From: Mycobacterium branderi
GTDB lineage: Bacteria > Actinomycetota > Actinomycetes > Mycobacteriales > Mycobacteriaceae
DNA length: 64,000 bases
Direction of reading: 5' to 3'
Assembly (NCBI RefSeq): GCF_010728725.1
Contig: NZ_AP022606.1
Span: forward strand, 3,782,001-3,846,000
Shown here: positions 11,010-22,259 of the stretch, in pieces
Layout of the letters: the number at the start of each line of letters is the position of its first letter
Numbering within the stretch: the first letter of the stretch is position 1
Made by a program: the position numbers and the translations under genes
The notes under the pieces: model-generated
The model's database searches: none
Seen by the model: only the letters and a program-made list of their open reading frames with translations
Told to the model about the DNA's origin: nothing

Positions 11010-12376
11010 CAACCCATTTCGATGCGATCATAGTAGGCGCCGGTCAGGCCGGACCGCCGCTGGCCGGCCGGCTGACCGCCGCGGGACAGCGCGTCGCGGT
11101 CGTCGAGCGCAAGCTGATCGGCGGCACCTGCGTCAACACCGGCTGCATCCCCACCAAGACGTTGGTGGCCAGCGCGCACGCGGCCCACCTCGCGCGTCGC
11201 GGTGCCGACTACGGCGTCGGCACCGGATCGATCAGCGTGGACATGGCAAAAGTCAAGGCGCGCAAAGACGACATCATGCTCAAGGACCGCAAGGGCGTCG
11301 AGGACTGGCTGGCCGGCATGCAGGGCTGCACGGTTGTCCGCGGCCATGCCTGCTTCACCGACCCGCACACACTGCGAGTCGGCGACCAACTCCTGCACGC
11401 CGACCGCATCTTTCTCAACCTCGGTGGCCGCGCCGTCGTCCCGGACATCGCCGGGCTTTCCGACGTCGACTTCCTCACCAACACCTCGATCCTCGACCTC
11501 GATGTGCTGCCCGACCACCTGGTGATCATCGGCGGCAGCTACATTGCGCTCGAATTCGCCCAGATGTACCGCCGGTTCGGCGCCGCGGTGACGGTCGTCG
11601 AGAAGGGGCCGCGGTTGGCCTCCCGCGAGGACGACGACGTCTCGGCCGCAATCCGGACGATTCTGGAGAACGAAGGCATCGACGTCGTCGTCAATGCCGA
11701 CGGCATCCGAATAACCAAACAGGGCAATGGGTTTGACGTGACGCCGCGAAACGGCGCGAAACCGATCGCCGGTAGCCATCTACTGGTCGCGGTGGGGCGC
11801 CGACCCAACACCGACGACATCGGACTCGAGCATGCCGGCGTGCAGACCGACGCCCGCGGATACATCACCGTCGACGACGGGCTCAAGACCAATGTGGATC
11901 ACATCTGGGCGATGGGCGACTGTAACGGCAAGGGCGCGTTCACCCACACCTCCTACAACGATTTCGAGATCGTCGCGGCCAACCTGCTCGACGGCGACCC
12001 GCGACGGGTCAGTGACCGCATCGCCACCTACGCGCTCTACATCGACCCACCCTTGGGACGCGCCGGCATGACGGTCGAGCAGGTGCGCGCCTCGGGCCGC
12101 CCAGCGCTGCTCGGCCAGCGGCCGATGACCAGAGTCGGGCGGGCGGTGGAAAAGGGTGAGACACAAGGCTTTATGAAAGTCGTCGTCGACGCCGACACGA
12201 AACAGATTCTGGGAGCGGCCATCCTCGGCGTTGGCGGCGACGAGATCATCCACGCCATCCTCGATGTGATGTCCGCCAGGGCGCCCTACACCACGCTGTC
12301 GCGCACCATGCACATCCACCCCACGGTCAGCGAGCTGATACCCACGATGCTGCAGGAGATGTCGCCGCTGCAGTGA
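11006..12376 (+). CDS. FAD-dependent pyridine-nucleotide disulfide oxidoreductase
   Basis: A 456-residue class I flavin disulfide reductase, of the family of mercuric reductase and dihydrolipoamide dehydrogenase. It has the N-terminal FAD motif IIVGAGQAGPPLAG, the redox-active disulfide GGTCVNTGCIPTK near residue 40, the NAD(P)H motif IIGGSYIALEFA near 173, the second FAD motif IWAMGDC near 302, and a C-terminal dimer-interface His in IHIHPTVSE-like context (MHIHPTVSELIP). No extra N-terminal heavy-metal domain or CC tail is present, so mercury reduction is unlikely. The physiological disulfide is unknown. The GTG at 11006 overlaps the preceding stop by four bases. It abuts the converging thioesterase gene with no gap (TGATCA). 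Confidence 0.88.
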   Translation: MTTHFDAIIVGAGQAGPPLAGRLTAAGQRVAVVERKLIGGTCVNTGCIPTKTLVASAHAAHLARRGADYGVGTGSISVDMAKVKARKDDIMLKDRKGVEDWLAGMQGCTVVRGHACFTDPHTLRVGDQLLHADRIFLNLGGRAVVPDIAGLSDVDFLTNTSILDLDVLPDHLVIIGGSYIALEFAQMYRRFGAAVTVVEKGPRLASREDDDVSAAIRTILENEGIDVVVNADGIRITKQGNGFDVTPRNGAKPIAGSHLLVAVGRRPNTDDIGLEHAGVQTDARGYITVDDGLKTNVDHIWAMGDCNGKGAFTHTSYNDFEIVAANLLDGDPRRVSDRIATYALYIDPPLGRAGMTVEQVRASGRPALLGQRPMTRVGRAVEKGETQGFMKVVVDADTKQILGAAILGVGGDEIIHAILDVMSARAPYTTLSRTMHIHPTVSELIPTMLQEMSPLQ

Positions 12377-13152
12377 TCACAGGCGCTGCACCAGAAGTGT
12401 TTGCGCTGACGTTCCGATGAATCCGGAGCGGTCGAAGATCTCCGCGGTGGTAACCCCGATCCCGTCGGGTCCGATGGAGCCGCGCGCCCGCAACGCGAAG
12501 TCGCTGCCGCGCGGCGCCCGGTGCAGATGCACGACGGTGTCGGTGTTCATGAACGTGAACCGTTCCGGGTGCAGCGCGGCGCCGACACCGTTGGCGGAGT
12601 CGACGACCATGGCCAGGTTCTGCAACGAAGTGGTGTCCTCGGTGTCCACCACATGCACTAGCGGGCGCAACCACCACACCGCCGCGCCGGCCGCGTCGTC
12701 GGGCTGCGGGCGCCAATCGATGGACTTCAGGTATCCGCCGACGTTCCACCAATACGACGGCTGCGGTTGGGCCGGGCCCTCCACTATCGGCGGGTAGCGG
12801 TCGGCGGCCACGTCGGCGGTGTCGCTGGTGGCCAGCGCCCACACACTGAGCCGCGCCACCGGGCGGTCGCCGGCCCGCATTTCGGCCGCCAGCAACGAGA
12901 TTCGCTTGCCGGGCCGCTCGACCCACGCCCGCACCGACACCGGCGTCACCGGAATGATTCCCAGGATGTCGAGGCTCAACCGCGCGATCCGAAGCGGCGA
13001 ATCGGCCAGCCGTTCTTCGACGGCTTTGGTCAGCAGCGCCAGCGGTGGTGAGCCGTGCTGAAGCTCGGGCGCCCAATTGCTGCGGGTGAAGTCGGTGGAG
13101 TCGAATTCCATGACGTCGCCGTCGGCTCCGAGCCGGCGGTAGTGGCAACCGA

Positions 13153-13156
<4 letters not shown>
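12377..13156 (-). CDS. Acyl-CoA thioesterase-family protein
   Basis: A 259-residue double-hotdog protein of the TesB/thioesterase-like superfamily. Visible marks are NWAPELQHGSPPLALLTKAVE (first hotdog helix), SLDILGIIPVTPV, and in the second half LQNLAMVVDSANGVG and FTFMNTDTVVHLHR, the usual catalytic-region strand. Such proteins hydrolyse acyl-CoA, but the acyl chain is unknown. The GTG at 13156 is chosen because it overlaps the stop of the upstream nuclease gene (GTGA) and keeps the YRRLG start seen in relatives; an internal ATG at 13111 is the alternative. Confidence 0.82.
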
Positions 13157-15239
<2,083 letters not shown>

Positions 15240-15246
15240 GGCGTCG

Positions 15247-15789
15247 TCACGGAGTCGGGGTCGGCGGCGCCCCGCTTGGCGCAGTGCCGAAGGCGAGCAG
15301 TGTCTCCGCGGTGCGCTGCGAGAGCTGCCAGCCACCCTGGTACGGCTTGAACTCCATCGGAAACGAGAACCCTGGCGTACCGCGACGGGGCGTGCTGACG
15401 TTGACGGTGGCCACCACGTCGGCCGGATCCCGGTCCGACCAGGCGATGTCGCGCGCCTCGAAGGTCATCGGCGCGTAGCCGCCACTGAGCAGTGCGTTGG
15501 CGAATTTGTCCAGAGCCGCGGCGTTGTCGGGGGTTGCACCCTCGACGGGGTTGAGCTTCTCACCACCGGGCACCCCCGGGTCGGCAAGTCGGTACAGCAC
15601 GTCGGTGAGCGCCTCGGGCGCCGGCAACGGAGCGGTCTGCGGGGCCGCCGTCGTGGCCGGTGCGGCTTCCGGCGACGACGTGGACGGGGCGGGAGAGCTC
15701 GAATCGCCGCTCGAACACCCCGGCAGCCCGAGCGCCGCCACGATCGCGGCGACGCTCACGGCTGCCCGCAGGTGCCTGGAGACCGGCAC
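15247..15789 (-). CDS. lppK: Lipoprotein LppK, MTB12-like domain
   Basis: A 180-residue secreted lipoprotein. The GTG start at 15789 gives a short basic N terminus, a hydrophobic stretch and a lipobox LPGC with Cys25 as the lipidation site, followed by a Ser/Pro/Ala/Thr-rich linker. The folded part (about 65-180) contains [16 protein letters not shown] and [19 protein letters not shown], which parallel [15 protein letters not shown] and [18 protein letters not shown] of the next gene, so the two are probably old tandem paralogues. Position and features fit M. tuberculosis Rv2116. Function unknown; cell envelope. Confidence 0.88.
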   Translation of the reverse strand: MPVSRHLRAAVSVAAIVAALGLPGCSSGDSSSPAPSTSSPEAAPATTAAPQTAPLPAPEALTDVLYRLADPGVPGGEKLNPVEGATPDNAAALDKFANALLSGGYAPMTFEARDIAWSDRDPADVVATVNVSTPRRGTPGFSFPMEFKPYQGGWQLSQRTAETLLAFGTAPSGAPPTPTP

Positions 15790-15803
15790 AGCACCAGTAG
15801 CGG

Positions 15804-16304
15804 TCAGCCCGCGGACTGGATTTGCTGCACCAGCGTCATCGCCGAGGCGCGGGACAGCTTCCAGCTGCCCTGGTTCACGAACGTGATGTTCTGCGTGGTC
15901 GGGGCCAACGTGGGACCCGAGGCGGTGATGTCCGCCGACGCCGCACCCGGCCCGGCGGGCGCGATGTTGGCCACCTGGAACGTCAGCGGCAGGGAGCCGT
16001 GCTGGGCGGCCTGCTGCAGTTTGCGGTCGGCGATGCGCCCCTCGACGCCGCCGACGCCACCCTCCACCAGATAGCCTTTGCTCGCGAACGGAACGCTCGG
16101 GTTCTGCAAGCCGTTGAGGACGTTGATCAACTGGTCGGGAGTCGGCACATCCGCGGCGGGATCGAGCGGCATCGGCGCCCCGAATACCACAGGCTGCACT
16201 TGCGGGGCGGCCGGGGCAACGGATGCAATAGATGTCACACCGGCGGCCGCCGCACCGATCGCGGCGACGGCTGCAGCAGCTGTGGCTAGGGATTTCACGG
16301 TCAC
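15804..16304 (-). CDS. Secreted MTB12/CFP-2-like low-molecular-weight antigen
   Basis: A 166-residue exported protein. Residues 1-33 form a Sec signal peptide (basic start, then an Ala-rich core, cleavage near SVAPAAPQ). The mature part matches M. tuberculosis MTB12 (Rv2376c) in many places: [51 protein letters not shown] lies before the GTG at 16304. It is 14 bases upstream of lppK on the same strand, so both may share a transcript. In M. tuberculosis, mtb12 lies elsewhere, so a paralogue or relocated copy is possible. Confidence 0.88.
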   Translation of the reverse strand: MTVKSLATAAAAVAAIGAAAAGVTSIASVAPAAPQVQPVVFGAPMPLDPAADVPTPDQLINVLNGLQNPSVPFASKGYLVEGGVGGVEGRIADRKLQQAAQHGSLPLTFQVANIAPAGPGAASADITASGPTLAPTTQNITFVNQGSWKLSRASAMTLVQQIQSAG

Positions 16305-16449
16305 GAATGTCCTCTCGGATAGGCCAGATCGGTGACATGTTAACGCCGTTGCCAGCGCGCCCTATTTCTAGTTCCCGCATGAATCCCAAATCGCCGGTAG
16401 CGTTGAAGTATCCGCCGTGCCACATTCCGGTGCGGGAAAGGAGCGCAAC

Positions 16450-18276
16450 ATGGGTGAGTCAGAGCGTGAAGCGTTCGGAGTCCCTCGCGAACACGACTTG
16501 TCCAGCGACGATGCGGCCGAGCTGGAGGAGTTGCGGCGCGAGGCCTCGATACTGCGCGAGCAGCTGGAGACCGCTGTAGGCCCGCAGAGTGCTGCGCGCA
16601 ACGCCCGCGATGTGCACCAGCTCGAGGCACGCATCGACTCCCTTGCGGCGCGTAATTCCAAGCTGATGGAAACCCTCAAGGAAGCGCGCCAGCAGCTGTT
16701 GGCGCTGCGCGAGGAGGTGGACCGGCTGGGGCAGCCGCCGAGCGGGTACGGCGTGCTGTTGGCCACCCACGACGACGACACCGTCGACGTGTTCACCTCG
16801 GGCCGCAAGATGCGGTTGACGTGCTCGCCGAACATCGACGTCGACTCGCTGAAGAAGGGCCAGACGGTTCGGCTCAACGAGGCTTTAACTGTCGTCGAGG
16901 CCGGCACCTATGAGTCGGTCGGCGAGATCTCGACGTTGCGGGAGATCCTCGCCGACGGCCACCGGGCGCTGGTGGTCGGGCACGCCGACGAGGAACGCAT
17001 CGTCTGGCTCGCCGAGCCGTTGGTGGCCGCCGACCTGCCCGAGGGCATCCCCGATGCCCTCAACGACGACACCCGGCCGCGCAAGCTGCGGCCCGGCGAC
17101 TCGCTGCTGGTGGACACCAAGGCCGGGTATGCGTTCGAGCGCATCCCCAAGGCCGAGGTCGAGGATCTGGTGCTCGAGGAAGTGCCGGACGTCAGCTACG
17201 AGGACATCGGTGGCCTGACGCGTCAGATCGAGCAGATCCGTGACGCGGTGGAGTTGCCGTTCCTGCACAAGGAGCTCTACAAGGAGTACGCGCTGCGCCC
17301 GCCCAAGGGTGTGCTGCTCTACGGCCCGCCCGGCTGCGGTAAAACGTTGATCGCCAAGGCGGTTGCCAACTCGCTGGCCAAGAAGATGGCCGAGGTCCGC
17401 GGAGACGACGCGCGCGAGGCGAAGTCCTACTTCCTCAACATCAAGGGCCCCGAGCTGCTGAACAAGTTCGTCGGGGAGACCGAGCGGCACATCCGGCTGA
17501 TCTTCCAGCGGGCCCGCGAGAAGGCGTCCGAGGGCACCCCGGTGATCGTGTTCTTCGACGAGATGGACTCGATCTTCCGCACCCGCGGCACCGGTGTCTC
17601 CTCCGACGTCGAGACGACGGTGGTTCCCCAGTTGCTGTCCGAAATCGACGGCGTGGAGGGCCTGGAGAACGTCATCGTGATCGGCGCGTCGAACCGTGAG
17701 GACATGATCGACCCGGCGATCCTGCGGCCCGGCCGCCTGGACGTCAAGATCAAGATCGAGCGGCCGGATGCCGAAGCGGCGCAGGACATCTTCTCCAAGT
17801 ACCTCACCGAAGAGCTGCCGGTGCACGCCGACGATCTCGCCGAGTTCGGCGGCGACCGCTCGGCATGCATCAAGGCGATGATCGAAAAGGTCGTCGACCG
17901 GATGTACGCCGAGATCGACGACAACCGGTTCCTGGAGGTCACCTACGCCAACGGGGACAAAGAAGTCATGTACTTCAAGGACTTCAACTCCGGGGCCATG
18001 ATCCAGAATGTCGTCGACCGGGCGAAGAAGAACGCGATCAAGTCGGTGCTGGAAACGGGCCAACCCGGTCTGCGCATTCAGCATCTGCTGGATTCGATCG
18101 TCGACGAGTTCGCCGAGAACGAGGACCTGCCCAACACCACCAATCCCGATGACTGGGCACGGATCTCGGGCAAGAAGGGGGAGCGGATCGTCTACATCCG
18201 CACCCTGGTCACTGGCAAGAGCAGCAGCGCCAGCAGGGCAATCGACACCGAATCCAACCTCGGTCAGTACCTGTAG
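16450..18276 (+). CDS. mpa: Mycobacterial proteasome ATPase Mpa (ARC)
   Basis: Mpa is the hexameric AAA unfoldase that binds Pup and threads pupylated proteins into the PrcBA core. Of 608 residues, the N-terminal third has a coiled coil that captures Pup ([50 protein letters not shown] region), then two OB domains, then the AAA domain with Walker A GPPGCGKT (Lys298), Walker [10 protein letters not shown] and arginine-finger region ILRPGRLD. The C terminus ends GQYL, the tail that docks on the proteasome. The ATG at 16450 follows AAAGGAG and gives the M. tuberculosis length within one residue. Confidence 0.98.
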   Translation: MGESEREAFGVPREHDLSSDDAAELEELRREASILREQLETAVGPQSAARNARDVHQLEARIDSLAARNSKLMETLKEARQQLLALREEVDRLGQPPSGYGVLLATHDDDTVDVFTSGRKMRLTCSPNIDVDSLKKGQTVRLNEALTVVEAGTYESVGEISTLREILADGHRALVVGHADEERIVWLAEPLVAADLPEGIPDALNDDTRPRKLRPGDSLLVDTKAGYAFERIPKAEVEDLVLEEVPDVSYEDIGGLTRQIEQIRDAVELPFLHKELYKEYALRPPKGVLLYGPPGCGKTLIAKAVANSLAKKMAEVRGDDAREAKSYFLNIKGPELLNKFVGETERHIRLIFQRAREKASEGTPVIVFFDEMDSIFRTRGTGVSSDVETTVVPQLLSEIDGVEGLENVIVIGASNREDMIDPAILRPGRLDVKIKIERPDAEAAQDIFSKYLTEELPVHADDLAEFGGDRSACIKAMIEKVVDRMYAEIDDNRFLEVTYANGDKEVMYFKDFNSGAMIQNVVDRAKKNAIKSVLETGQPGLRIQHLLDSIVDEFAENEDLPNTTNPDDWARISGKKGERIVYIRTLVTGKSSSASRAIDTESNLGQYL

Positions 18277-18305
18277 CTTTCAGCCGTCGTCGCGAGCGTG
18301 CGTGG

Positions 18306-18325
18306 TTGTACGCCGACACGCCGCG
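18306..18325. repeat. Intergenic repeat, copy B
   Basis: The 20-base string beginning TTGTACGCCGACACGC, one mismatch from copy A at 9242-9261. It lies between mpa and dop, preceded by CGCGAGCGTGCGTGG at 18291-18305. CGTG and CACG flank the core, so it can form a small hairpin. It may be part of a dispersed mycobacterial intergenic element. Confidence 0.65.
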
Positions 18326-18368
18326 AAAGCCGGACAACCGCGCACGGTCGCGCCAAAAGCCGTTCGCC

Positions 18369-18374
18369 TAGTCT
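18369..18374 (+). promoter_or_regulatory. -10 for leaderless dop (TAGTCT)
   Basis: TAGTCT lies 7 bases before the dop ATG, so transcription would begin at or next to the start codon. No Shine-Dalgarno sequence is present, which agrees. The upstream repeat copy B separates this promoter from mpa. Confidence 0.55.
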
Positions 18375-18381
18375 TTAGGTC

Positions 18382-19878
18382 ATGCAACGGATCATCGGGA
18401 CCGAGGTCGAGTACGGCATCTCGTCGCCGTCGGACCCGACCGCGAACCCGATCCTCACCTCGACGCAGGCGGTGCTGGCCTATGCCGCCGCCGCGGGGAT
18501 TCAGCGCGCCAAGCGCACGCGCTGGGACTACGAGGTGGAGTCGCCGCTGCGCGACGCGCGCGGCTTCGACCTGAGCCGTTCGGCCGGCCCGCCGCCGGTG
18601 GTCGACGCCGACGAGGTGGGCGCGGCCAACATGATCTTGACCAATGGCGCGCGGCTCTACGTCGATCACGCCCACCCGGAATACTCGGCGCCCGAGTGCA
18701 CCGACCCGCTCGACGCGGTGATCTGGGACAAGGCCGGCGAGCGGGTGATGGAAGCCGCCGCGCGACACGTCGCCAGCGTGCCCGGGGCCGCCAAGCTGCA
18801 GCTGTACAAGAACAACGTCGACGGCAAGGGCGCCTCCTACGGCTCGCACGAGAACTACCTGATGAGCCGCCAGACCCCGTTCTCGGCGGTCATCGCCGGG
18901 CTGACGCCGTTTCTGGTGTCCCGCCAGGTGGTCACCGGCTCCGGGCGGGTCGGTATCGGGCCCGCCGGCGACGAGCCGGGCTTTCAGCTGTCCCAGCGCG
19001 CCGACTACATCGAGGTCGAGGTCGGGCTGGAGACCACGCTCAAGCGCGGCATCATCAACACCCGCGACGAGCCCCACGCCGACGCCGACCGGTACCGCCG
19101 GCTGCACGTGATCATCGGCGACGCCAACCTCGCCGAGACGTCGACGTACCTGAAGCTGGGCACCACCGCGCTGGTCCTCGATTTGATCGAGGAAGGTATC
19201 GACTTGACCGACCTGGCGCTCGCGCGACCGGTGCACGCCGTGCACGCGATCAGCCGCGACCCGTCGCTGCGCATCGCCGTGGCGCTGGCCGACGGCCGGG
19301 AGCTGACCGCCCTTGCGCTGCAACGGGTTTACCTGGACCGGGTGGCCAAGCTGGTCGACACCCGCGACCCCGATCCCCGCGCCAACGACATCGTGGAGAC
19401 CTGGGCGCACGTGCTCGACCTGCTCGAGCGCGACCCGATGGAGTGCGCCGACCTGCTGGACTGGCCGGCCAAGCTGCGAATCCTCGAAGGCTTCCGGCAC
19501 CGGGAGAACCTGAGCTGGTCGGCGCCGCGGCTGCATCTGGTCGACCTGCAGTACTCCGACGTCCGGCTGGACAAGGGCCTGTACAACCGGCTGGTGGCGC
19601 GCGGCTCGATGAAGCGGCTGGTGACCGAGCAGCAGGTGCTCAACGCGGTGGACAACCCGCCGACCGACACCCGCGCCTACTTTCGCGGGGAGTGCCTGCG
19701 CCGGTTCGGCGCCGACATCGCGGCGGCCAGCTGGGACTCGGTCATTTTCGACCTCGGCGGCGACTCGCTGGTGCGCATCCCGACGCTGGAGCCGCTGCGC
19801 GGCAGCAAGGCGCACGTCGGGGCGCTGCTGGACTCGGTGGACAGCGCGGCGGAGCTGGTGGAACAACTCACCACCTGA
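18382..19878 (+). CDS. dop: Deamidase/depupylase of Pup
   Basis: Dop converts the C-terminal Gln of Pup to Glu and also removes Pup from substrates. The 498 residues have the carboxylate-amine/glutamine-synthetase-like fold shared with PafA. Key residues seen are Glu8 and Glu10 in GTEVEYG (metal/ATP site) and Asp95 in [11 protein letters not shown], the catalytic aspartate of the family, plus ENYLMSR and [11 protein letters not shown]. The Dop loop is present after residue 40 ([28 protein letters not shown] region), which separates it from PafA. Length is within one residue of the M. tuberculosis enzyme. Confidence 0.98.
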   Translation: MQRIIGTEVEYGISSPSDPTANPILTSTQAVLAYAAAAGIQRAKRTRWDYEVESPLRDARGFDLSRSAGPPPVVDADEVGAANMILTNGARLYVDHAHPEYSAPECTDPLDAVIWDKAGERVMEAAARHVASVPGAAKLQLYKNNVDGKGASYGSHENYLMSRQTPFSAVIAGLTPFLVSRQVVTGSGRVGIGPAGDEPGFQLSQRADYIEVEVGLETTLKRGIINTRDEPHADADRYRRLHVIIGDANLAETSTYLKLGTTALVLDLIEEGIDLTDLALARPVHAVHAISRDPSLRIAVALADGRELTALALQRVYLDRVAKLVDTRDPDPRANDIVETWAHVLDLLERDPMECADLLDWPAKLRILEGFRHRENLSWSAPRLHLVDLQYSDVRLDKGLYNRLVARGSMKRLVTEQQVLNAVDNPPTDTRAYFRGECLRRFGADIAAASWDSVIFDLGGDSLVRIPTLEPLRGSKAHVGALLDSVDSAAELVEQLTT

Positions 19879-20028
19879 GCGCCCGTCCGGCGACGATGAA
19901 GGCTGGAAACAGCCTGAAAAGGAGCCGGACAATCAGGCCCAGCGTCGGAAAAGACCGGACGTCGACCGGTAGGGTAGAGAGACCGGCGGGCGTGTAATGC
20001 GCCGCCGATGACATAGCAGGAGGCAGCG

Positions 20029-20223
20029 ATGGCTCAGGAGCAGACCAAGCGCGGCGGTGGCGGCGGCGACGATGACGACCTGACCGCCAGCACAGCCGCG
20101 GGCCAGGAGCGTCGCGAGAAGCTCACCGAGGAAACCGACGACCTGCTCGACGAGATCGACGACGTTCTGGAAGAGAACGCCGAGGACTTCGTCCGCGCGT
20201 ACGTCCAAAAGGGCGGCCAGTGA
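20029..20223 (+). CDS. pup: Prokaryotic ubiquitin-like protein Pup
   Basis: A 64-residue disordered protein tag attached to Lys residues of proteasome substrates. The N-terminal half is Gly/Asp-rich and flexible, the C-terminal half is the acidic helix that coils with Mpa ([16 protein letters not shown]), and it ends GGQ. The terminal Gln means Dop must deamidate it before PafA can use it. AGGAGG lies before the ATG. Its stop overlaps the prcB GTG by three bases, coupling tag and protease production. A TAGGGT hexamer at 19971-19976 is a possible promoter in the 150 bases after dop. Confidence 0.98.
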   Translation: MAQEQTKRGGGGGDDDDLTASTAAGQERREKLTEETDDLLDEIDDVLEENAEDFVRAYVQKGGQ

Positions 20224-21107
20224 CCTGGCCGTTTCGCGATCGCCTGGCCACCAACTCAGCACTCCCCGGAATCCCCGCTAATCCTGTAGACCTGTCCTCG
20301 TTCGCTGACTTCCTGCGTCGCCAGGCACCCGAGTTACTGCCGGTCGGGGGCGCCGGTAGCGCCGAACCCGCCGCCGGCAATCAGCTGCCCCATGGCACCA
20401 CGATCGTCGCGCTGAAGTACCCGGGCGGGGTCGTCATCGCCGGGGACCGGCGCTCGACGCAGGGCAACATGATTGCGGGCCGCGACGTGCAGAAGGTGTA
20501 CATCACCGACGACTACACCGCCACCGGCATCGCCGGCACCGCGGCCATTGCGGTCGAGTTCGCCCGGCTCTACGCGGTCGAACTCGAGCACTACGAAAAG
20601 CTGGAAGGCGTCCCGCTGACCTTCGCCGGCAAGGTCAACCGGCTGGCCATCATGGTGCGCGGCAACCTGGGCGCGGCCATGCAGGGCCTCGTGGCGCTGC
20701 CGCTGCTGGTGGGTTATGACCTCGACGATCCCGATCCGGAGAAAGCGGGCCGCATCGTGTCGTTCGACGCGGCCGGCGGCTGGAACCTCGAGGAGGAGGG
20801 CTACAAGTCCGTCGGCTCGGGGTCGATCTTCGCCAATTCGTCGATGAAGAAGCTGTATTCGCAGGTGACCGATGGCGATTCGGCGCTGCGGGTGGCCGTC
20901 GAGGCGCTCTACGACGCGGCCGACGACGACTCGGCCACCGGCGGCCCGGACCTGGTCCGCGGCATCTACCCGACCGCGGTCACCATCGGCGCCGACGGCG
21001 CGGCCGAGGTGCCGGAGCCGCGCATCGCCGAGCTGGCCCGCGAGGTCATCGAAAGCCGTTCTCGCGCAGACACTTTCGGTCCCGACGCCGAGCGGGGTGA
21101 CTCGTGA
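20220..21107 (+). CDS. prcB: 20S proteasome beta subunit
   Basis: PrcB forms the two inner, catalytic heptameric rings of the proteasome core. The 295-residue precursor has a propeptide of 59 residues, removed at Gly59 so that Thr60 (GTTIVAL) becomes the N-terminal nucleophile. Supporting active-site residues are in [20 protein letters not shown] (Asp and Lys) and the SGS motif near VGSGSIFA. The GTG at 20220 overlaps the pup stop. The prcA start overlaps its own stop by four bases, consistent with equal synthesis of the two subunits. Confidence 0.98.
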   Translation: MTWPFRDRLATNSALPGIPANPVDLSSFADFLRRQAPELLPVGGAGSAEPAAGNQLPHGTTIVALKYPGGVVIAGDRRSTQGNMIAGRDVQKVYITDDYTATGIAGTAAIAVEFARLYAVELEHYEKLEGVPLTFAGKVNRLAIMVRGNLGAAMQGLVALPLLVGYDLDDPDPEKAGRIVSFDAAGGWNLEEEGYKSVGSGSIFANSSMKKLYSQVTDGDSALRVAVEALYDAADDDSATGGPDLVRGIYPTAVTIGADGAAEVPEPRIAELAREVIESRSRADTFGPDAERGDS

Positions 21108-21859
21108 GCTTTCCGTACTTCATCTCGCCCGAGCAGGCGATGCGCGAACGCAGCGAGCTCGCGCGCAAGGGCATCGCCCGGGGTCGCAGCGTGGTGGCGC
21201 TGGCCTACGCCGGCGGCGTGCTGTTCGTCGCGGAGAACCCGTCGCGGTCGCTTCAGAAGATCAGCGAGCTCTACGACCGGGTTGGGTTCGCCGCCGCGGG
21301 CAAGTTCAACGAGTTCGACAACTTGCGCCGCGGCGGAATCCAATTCGCCGACACCCGCGGCTACGCCTACGACCGCCGCGACGTCACGGGCCGCCAGCTG
21401 GCCAACGTTTACGCGCAGACGCTGGGCACCATCTTCACCGAGCAGGCCAAGCCCTACGAGGTCGAGCTGTGCGTGGCCGAGGTCGCCCATTACGGCGAGA
21501 CCAAACCCCCTGAGCTGTATCGGATCACCTACGACGGGTCGATCAACGACGAGCCGCATTTCGTGGTGATGGGCGGCACCACGGAGCCGATCGCCAACGC
21601 GCTCAAGGACTCCTACGCCGAGAACGCCGACCTGGCCGACGCCGTGCGGATCGCGGTGAATGCGCTGCGGGCGGGCAGCAGCAACGGCGGCGACCAGCCC
21701 AGCCTCGGGGTGTCCATGCTGGAGGTGGCCATTTTGGACGCGAACCGGCCGCGGCGCGCGTTCCGCCGGATCACGGGGTCGGCGCTGGAGGCGCTGCTGC
21801 CCAAACCCGGTGCGTCCTCGGGCAAGTCGGGTTCGGGCAAGTCGAAGACGGACGGTTAG
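21104..21859 (+). CDS. prcA: 20S proteasome alpha subunit
   Basis: PrcA forms the outer gating rings of the core and binds Mpa tails. The 251 residues start [23 protein letters not shown], the N-terminal gate plus H0 helix, and continue with the Ntn-hydrolase fold without a catalytic Thr. [21 protein letters not shown] is typical of the family. The C-terminal tail after residue 232 is Gly/Ser/Lys-rich and probably disordered. It overlaps prcB by four bases. After it the locus departs from M. tuberculosis order. Confidence 0.98.
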   Translation: MSFPYFISPEQAMRERSELARKGIARGRSVVALAYAGGVLFVAENPSRSLQKISELYDRVGFAAAGKFNEFDNLRRGGIQFADTRGYAYDRRDVTGRQLANVYAQTLGTIFTEQAKPYEVELCVAEVAHYGETKPPELYRITYDGSINDEPHFVVMGGTTEPIANALKDSYAENADLADAVRIAVNALRAGSSNGGDQPSLGVSMLEVAILDANRPRRAFRRITGSALEALLPKPGASSGKSGSGKSKTDG

Positions 21860-21892
21860 TCGCCCGGCCGGATCTGCCTTGATGCGGCCGTG

Positions 21893-21921
21893 TTGCCGGA
21901 ACTGACAATCGCGGCTATCCT
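21893..21921 (+). promoter_or_regulatory. Candidate promoter of the M-box/cpsY transcript
   Basis: TTGCCG at 21893-21898 and TATCCT at 21916-21921 are spaced 17 bases apart. The predicted start near 21928 falls exactly where the M-box closing stem begins, which supports both calls. Confidence 0.6.
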
Positions 21922-21928
21922 GCTGCAG

Positions 21929-22034
21929 CACCTCGTTAGGCGAGGCTTCTGGATGAACACAGGCCACTGATCTGACGACGTCGAGAGACGCCCAAGATCA
22001 GGACAGATCTCCCCGGCTTAAGGGGTGATCCCAA
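21929..22034 (+). promoter_or_regulatory. M-box (ykoK) magnesium riboswitch
   Basis: The conserved M-box strings are present in order: GTTAGGCGAGGCTTCTGGATG at its 5' side (split at 21935-21955), GACGTCGAGAGACGCCCAAGATC in the middle, and CCGGCTTAAGGGGTGATCCC at the 3' side (to 22032). The closing stem pairs CACCTC 21929-21934 with GGGGTG 22022-22027. M-boxes sense Mg2+ and usually switch off Mg transport genes when Mg2+ is plentiful. Here the 3' strand of the closing stem contains AAGGGG, a good ribosome-binding site 9 bases before a GTG at 22035, so Mg2+-bound RNA would hide that site. No Mg transporter follows; the next real gene is cpsY. Confidence 0.9.
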
Positions 22035-22259
22035 GTGGCTTCCCGGGTTTCCGCGGATACGTCGTCCAGTGCCAAAGCTCAACGTGTGAGGGCATTGTCG
22101 CCGCTCCACCGCCTGCGCGGGATCCCTCTTTGTGCGCGTCGTGACCGACATCGAGCGTGGAAGGCAGGTGTTTCCCATGACCAGCATGATCGACGTCCCC
22201 CGGACCGGGTTGGCCGGATCAGTCAGCTCAGCCGATGGGCTGCGCCTGACCCCGTATGA
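22035..22259 (+). CDS. Possible leader ORF after the M-box, 74 aa
   Basis: GTG 22035 has the best-placed ribosome-binding site in this leader (AAGGGG at 22020-22025). The frame runs 74 codons, is Arg-rich, resembles no family, and overlaps the start of cpsY in another frame. It may be a regulatory leader peptide whose translation links Mg2+ sensing to cpsY. It could also be a chance frame in GC-rich DNA. Confidence 0.3.
   Translation: MASRVSADTSSSAKAQRVRALSPLHRLRGIPLCARRDRHRAWKAGVSHDQHDRRPPDRVGRISQLSRWAAPDPV

Noticed and set aside
11006-12376. Mercuric reductase
   Set aside because: No N-terminal metal-binding domain, no C-terminal Cys pair, and no mer genes nearby.
15247-16425. 392-codon frame extending lppK upstream
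   Set aside because: It crosses the MTB12-like gene; the lipoprotein signal peptide begins at 15789.
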